NCBI RefSeq assembly: GCF_000281045.1
Contig: NW_008246070.1
Location: 220,723-251,384, forward strand
Length of the DNA: 30,662 bases
DNA from: Saprolegnia diclina VS20
Taxonomy: Eukaryota > Oomycota > Saprolegniomycetes > Saprolegniales > Saprolegniaceae
Direction: 5' to 3'
The translations under genes were made by a program, and so were the position numbers. Shown here piece after piece: positions 26,801 through 30,662 of this stretch. How positions within the stretch are numbered: position 1 is the first letter of the stretch; each line of letters starts with the position of its first letter. The notes beneath the pieces were generated by a model, which searched no databases, had not been told where the DNA came from, and saw only the letters and a list, made by a program, of their open reading frames with translations.

Positions 26801-28444
26801 CCGATCCGCGGCGCGCAGTCGGACGGTGCGGTTGGCTTCTTGAAGGGCACGGTCACCGGTATTCTCGGTCTCCCGATGAAGCCTGTTGCGGGCGTCTTTG
26901 ACTTTGCGTCGCGCGCGACCCAAGGCATTCGCAACCGGTCGCTCGCGTATGGCCGCCAAGGGCTCCGCGTGCGCCTCCCGCGCGTCTTTGGCCGCTACAA
27001 CGAATTGCGCTGCTACAAGGAAGAGGACGTGGCCGCGCACCTCCTCGTGTCCAAGACGGGCACGAACGAGAAGATCATCTACCACGCACGCGTCGAGCAG
27101 CACGTGGCCGCGGACCAGCTCGCTCGCAAGGCCAAGTTGGCGCAGCAGACGCCGCCGTTTTTGCCATTGCACCGCCACGTCCTTCGCATGGAGCGCTTTG
27201 AGAGCGCGACCGACGTCGACGAAGGCGGCGCCCGCGCGACGTACGCGGTTGTCTTCCAAAAGAAGGCACTCGGCCTCGAGCTCGAGACCGACTTTTACAA
27301 CGAGTGCGTCATCATCAAGACGTGTCTCGACAAGTCGAGCGTCCAATCAGCGACGACGACGACGCGCAGCGTAACCCAAAAGCTGCTGCAGCCCGGCGAC
27401 ATCCTCGTCATGATTGGCGACGTCGACGTCCGCCGCATTGGCTTTCGAGAAACCATCGACATGATCAAGGGCGCGGCGCGGCCCGTCACGATCACGTTTG
27501 AGAGCGCGGACGTGCTCGCGACGCAGCGCAATGCGTCCGACTCGGACAACGACGACGACGAAGACGTGGGCAAGACCTTTGTGTACTCGCCGTCGCCGTC
27601 ATTTCGGAACCTCCCGCCAACGCCGTCGGTCTACGCCAAGCTCAAGGTCACGCAGGTGCACTGGGTCATCATCACGGACACGCGCGTCTTGTACGTGCAG
27701 TGGGCCCCCGAGGCGTCGTACGCTGACGCGTCCCTCGAGTGGTCGGCACCGCTGCAGTACATCCACAGCATCGACGTCGAGAAGGGCGACGCGATCCGCT
27801 TGCACCTCCGCGTCGGCGTCAACAGTCTCTTCACAGGCCCGCTCAGTCGCCCCGAGTGGCGGCACGAGACGCCAGCGGCGATCGATGCGATGAAGACGTT
27901 TGCGTCGGTGATGCGCCACAGCTTTCGGTCCGAGATGGCCGATGTCCAAGAGGTCTATCCGTCCGACACGTCGTTCTCGGGGAACCTCCGCGTCGGCTTT
28001 GGCACGGGCAGCAAGCGCCGGCGGTGGGTTGTGCTCTGCCGCAATTGCGTCTACCTCTTTACGCCCCACTCGCCCCGCGTTCTGCGCTACATTGTGCCCT
28101 TGGGCCGCATGGCGCTCGTGAAGGGCGCGACGCCCCTCACGTGGACGCTCAACGGGCTGTTGCCTGGCGAAGCGCTCCAGTTTTGCTCGGTCGATGGGCC
28201 CGTCGTCGGCCAGCGCATGGATCTGCACGTGCACATGGTCGCCGAGAAGCCCGAGGACGTCGAGATGTGGGTCTCGGCGCTCACGCACGCGGCCGGGAAG
28301 GGCATGCGGCATTCGAAGGGCACGCGGTTCTACGCGCCGTCCGAGGCGACGACGCTCACGATCGGGTGCCACGAAGCCAAGCCGCACATTGTCGACAGCC
28401 TTGCCGACGCGCTGCGCAAGACGCTCGCCGTCTTCAAGGCCTAG
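14820..28444 (+). CDS. VPS13: VPS13-family bridge-like lipid transfer protein (16 exons, about 4313 aa)
   Basis: VPS13 proteins span membrane contact sites and move bulk phospholipid along a hydrophobic groove. Exons: 14820-15224, 15266-15376, 15419-15541, 15594-16047, 16090-18596, 18644-18907, 18956-19677, 19725-20723, 20767-21673, 21721-21940, 21983-22621, 22671-25705, 25752-26085, 26129-26382, 26429-26717, 26766-28444; total 12,942 nt. Visible order: chorein-type N-terminus (MLQRLLGKF, LELSIWDGDLTF); acidic SDSDDDDDDF at about 324; a coiled coil at about 1098-1200; C2-like segment at about 2339-2450 (VGLYVVVESAKDLFNSHKYW); VAB/SHR-binding type block at about 2767 (VPRYVLINRTSFPLWFR); split PH domain at about 2988-3240 (EGLLLKKDNAFNWSKRYFRV); VPS13 C-terminal domain at about 3634-3820 (FLGNPAGLLDHL, GVGFGKGLAKGATSF); PDZ-like at about 3913-4001; a final PH-like domain at about 4156-4269. 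Which paralogue it is cannot be told; the exon-8/9 junction could also be 20730. Confidence 0.9.
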
Positions 28445-28590
28445 TGTTAGGACCTCGAACGAATGTATTTTCTATATCTTTTCACTCGCGCCAACGACGG
28501 ACCGTCCGACAGGATCGACGCCATGCTTAGCTCTTCACCATCTTGATAACAACACTCATCTCAGTACGTAGTTAGTAGACATCCAAGCTG
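28445..28590. other. Short convergent 3' spacer
   Basis: Only 146 bp separate the VPS13 stop from the stop of the minus-strand aminotransferase gene. It is locally AT-rich at 28460-28485. The two transcripts probably overlap at their 3' ends. No canonical AATAAA signal is visible on either strand. Confidence 0.5.
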
Positions 28591-29987
28591 CTAGTACGTC
28601 ACGTCACTGCGGGCAATGAGGTCGAGAACCGCGGCCGAGAGCTTGTCGTAGTCGGACGCTTGGTTGTACATTTGCGCAGCAATGCGAATGCCGGGGGTCG
28701 TCGGGTCGCAGAGCATGCACATGGCTTCGATCTGATAATCGCGTCGGAGGAGCAAGTGCAGCGTCAGCAGCGCGTGGCGGAGCAGCGTCGAGTTCTCCGC
28801 AATCAGCGGAAACGCAAAGAGGCGCGATGGCAGCACGACGACGCAGAACGACCCGACGAGCTGCGTATCGTCAACAAGCAGAGACGTCTCCCACGCGGCG
28901 GCGACGGTCTTGGCGGCGCTCACGCAGAGCTCGTGGTTGCGCTGCATGAGGGCATCGCCGCCCATTGCGGCGTGAAAGGCCAGCGACGCGGGCACTGCAA
29001 GCCACGCCGAGTAGTCGAGTGTGCCGAGGTAGCCAAACTCGGCGCCGTACCCGCCGCCGTACCCGTGGCTCACGACCGACGGCTGGACGCGCAGGGCCCC
29101 TTGGCGCTGGACGTCGCGGATGTAGAGGAACGCGACCGACTTGGGCGCGAGCATCCACTTGTGCAAATTGGAAATGTAAAAGTCGGGCTGCAGCGCCGTT
29201 AGGTCGATGGGCACTTGGCCGATCGCGTGCGCGCCGTCGACGATGGTGAGGATGTTGCGCGCGCGGCAAATGGCCAGAATCTCCTACGCGTGGCTTCTGT
29301 GAGCAGTGCGAATGGCAGCCAACAAGGTACCTCGATCGGGAGGATGATGCCGGTGCTGCTCGTAATGTGATCGACGACGACAGCAGTTGCCGACGGCGTC
29401 GCGTCGAGCGTGCTGCGGAAGGCGTCGAGGATGCGCGCGTGTGTGTAGGGCCGCGACGTGGGCACGACAACGCTGCGGGCACCCGAGGCGGCACACACTT
29501 GGGCGATCTGCAGCGTCACGGCGCCGTAGCCGAGGTCGAACGACACAATCGACGAGGTCGGCGTCAGCGGCAGTGAGCGCAAGACGCTCGTCGTGCCGGA
29601 CGACGCGTTGGGCACCAAGTGCACGTGCATTGGCGGCACCTCAAGGTGCGCGGCGAGGACCCGGATGACGCGCACGAGGCGTGGCCCGAGGTCCTCGAAA
29701 AACTTGAGGGGCTCTCGCTCTTGGAGTGCAAGGTACGCGCTGCGCACGGCTAGCACCGGTGTCGCGCAGGCGCCGCAGCTGCCGTGGTTGATCATCGTGA
29801 TGGCCGGGTCGAGCGTAAAGAGGCGGTCTTTGGTCACGTGGCCGTACGCCACGTCGCTTCGCTTGAAGGACGCAAGGTCCGCGTCAAAGTCCACGGGCGA
29901 TGGCGGCGCGTACGACGCATCGTCGGCGCGCAGGTCCGCTTCGATGGACGCGAACGGGTTCCGGTGCTCGACAATGGGCAGCGGCAT
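28591..29987 (-). CDS. PLP-dependent class-V aminotransferase, isopenicillin-N-epimerase / cysteine desulfurase-like (2 exons)
   Basis: Fold-type I PLP enzyme of 449 aa from exons 29987-29331 and 29283-28591 (1350 nt); the 47-nt intron has GTACCT and a CGTAG acceptor. N-terminal INHGSCGACATPVL is the substrate-loop motif of isopenicillin-N-epimerase-like proteins. HLVPNASSGTTSVLRSL binds the cofactor phosphate, VVVDHITSSTGIILPIE precedes the intron, and D235 and H238 in VDGAHAIGQ bind the pyridine ring. K261 in SNLHKWMLAPK is the Schiff-base lysine. The tail GIRIAAQMYNQASDYDKL is the usual small-domain end. No targeting peptide is obvious, so a cytosolic enzyme is likely. Relatives include hercynylcysteine sulfoxide lyase and L-cysteine desulfhydrase-like enzymes as well as epimerases; the substrate cannot be told from sequence. 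Confidence 0.88.
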
Positions 29988-30030
29988 GTCAAATCAGAGA
30001 CTGGTCGCTGTCTTGCACAAGTGCAATCTA

Positions 30031-30051
30031 TCCGGATAACGATTATCCGGA
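30031..30051. repeat. Inverted repeat with TCCGGATAA arms
   Basis: Nine-base arms TCCGGATAA (30031-30039) and TTATCCGGA (30043-30051) are perfect complements around a 3-nt centre CGA. It lies 44-64 bp upstream of the aminotransferase ATG. A symmetrical protein-binding site is more likely than a stable RNA hairpin with so short a loop. Confidence 0.6.
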
Positions 30052-30058
30052 CACTCAA

Positions 30059-30082
30059 CTTCAACGAGGAAGCTCGTTGAAG
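30059..30082. repeat. Inverted repeat with CTTCAACGAG arms
   Basis: Ten-base perfect arms CTTCAACGAG (30059-30068) and CTCGTTGAAG (30073-30082) flank a 4-nt loop GAAG. It begins 8 bp after the preceding inverted repeat. As RNA it would form a stable tetraloop hairpin on either strand. Confidence 0.6.
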
Positions 30083-30585
30083 CGCGATCGCATCGCCAAG
30101 AAGGGCTTGGAACCAAATGTGTTCCATAGCGGTGCACGGTACGAGTTAGAAGCTATACAAGCAGCTATACTAGCATATACGCGTTACGTCATATCCACGA
30201 ACCACCACCGATAGCCCAATCCAATCTGCAGCCCTCGCCACGTCTACGGGACCACCCGCTTGACGAACCATCGGGCGGTGCCATCTTGGGACAGCACGCA
30301 TTTCGAGTGCAGAAAGCCGTCGCGTCCCATGCGCAAGGTCAGAGATCTGCTGTAACTGCTTCTGACAATTTCAACTGTCTTCAGTTCATTTGTCTGCGCT
30401 TTCTACAGCCTTATACCGACTTTGCGACGGCAGCTATTATTACGGCGCAACCAACAGCTCCAAAGGGCGTGTGCAAAAATAGAGGGGTTTCGCTCTCAGA
30501 ATAACACAGTTTTGCGCAACCCACTCAGTTTGAAAACGACCAGCTGCAACCACGTGCAAGCGCCAGAAAGGCAGACTTGAACTCG

Positions 30586-30662
30586 ATGCGTGGACTGGCA
30601 TTCTGGGTGCTTTGGGCCCTCGAAGTTCGTGTCTTGCACAACGTTCTTGCGCTTACGGAACG
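30586..30662 (+). CDS. Possible 5' end of a gene cut by the window edge
   Basis: An ATG at 30586 opens a frame that stays open to the window end, 25 codons. The first residues, MRGLAFWVLWALEVRVLHNV, are hydrophobic and could be a signal peptide or anchor, but a stretch this short is also expected by chance. Nothing upstream proves a promoter. Confidence 0.2.
   Translation, partial: MRGLAFWVLWALEVRVLHNVLALTE

Larger units (their letters stand above)
29988..30585. other. Right-hand intergenic region with two hairpins and CCAAT pair
   Basis: No convincing gene is visible. Features are two adjacent inverted repeats at 30031-30082 (separate entries), a tandem CCAATCCAAT at 30216-30225, and AGCTATAC repeated at about 30151 and 30163. 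The stretch is upstream of the minus-strand aminotransferase gene, so its left part should hold that promoter. A 72-codon frame at 30286-30504 has no family resemblance and was not called. Confidence 0.5.

Noticed and set aside
30286-30504. 72-codon plus-strand frame in the right flank
   Set aside because: No recognisable domain and no promoter context; length expected by chance.

Overview
The window looks like nuclear DNA of a eukaryotic microbe with a compact, GC-rich genome. The genes carry many very short spliceosomal introns: I place 56, all 39-54 nt, and intergenic gaps are only about 150-950 bp. Protein content and intron style fit a stramenopile, most likely an oomycete of the saprolegnian type. 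That assignment is inference from style, since nothing here is a species-level marker. No bacterial operon, tRNA, rRNA, CRISPR array, insertion sequence or intact transposon is evident.

Layout from left to right: (1) the 3' end of a cysteine-containing protein of unknown function (2-769, +). (2) REV3, the catalytic subunit of DNA polymerase zeta (934-6241, -), which I resolve into 20 exons encoding about 1482 aa. (3) A 1-kb gap. (4) A small proline-rich, C-terminally anchored membrane protein (7239-7703, -). (5) A divergent 0.7-kb promoter region with three related short repeats. (6) An ALKBH1-type 2-oxoglutarate/Fe(II) dioxygenase (8402-9527, +, 4 exons). (7) A borealin-like chromosomal passenger protein (9571-10227, -, single exon). 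(8) A 430-bp divergent promoter with palindromes and CCAAT boxes. (9) SMC5 (10658-14662, +, 19 exons, about 1050 aa). (10) A giant VPS13-family bridge-like lipid transfer protein (14820-28444, +, 16 exons, about 4313 aa). (11) A PLP-dependent class-V aminotransferase / isopenicillin-N-epimerase-like enzyme (28591-29987, -, 2 exons). (12) A 675-bp right-hand flank with two adjacent hairpins and possibly the start of another gene.

REV3, the ALKBH1-like enzyme, SMC5 and borealin all concern genome maintenance or chromosome biology. REV3 extends lesion-bypass synthesis, ALKBH1 removes methyl groups from nucleic acid, SMC5/6 acts in recombination and replication-fork repair, and borealin targets Aurora kinase. 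Eukaryotic genes are not organised as operons, so their neighbourhood may be chance. VPS13 and the aminotransferase have no obvious link to that theme.

The exon models were built by hand from reading frames, splice signals and remembered family motifs. For REV3, SMC5, VPS13, ALKBH1 and the aminotransferase the summed exon lengths are exact multiples of three, which supports the models. Transcript data would still be needed to settle individual junctions. I did not find a convincing undescribed system; the most noteworthy signals are the splice-site bias, two GC-AG introns, the VPS13 domain architecture and several promoter repeats.
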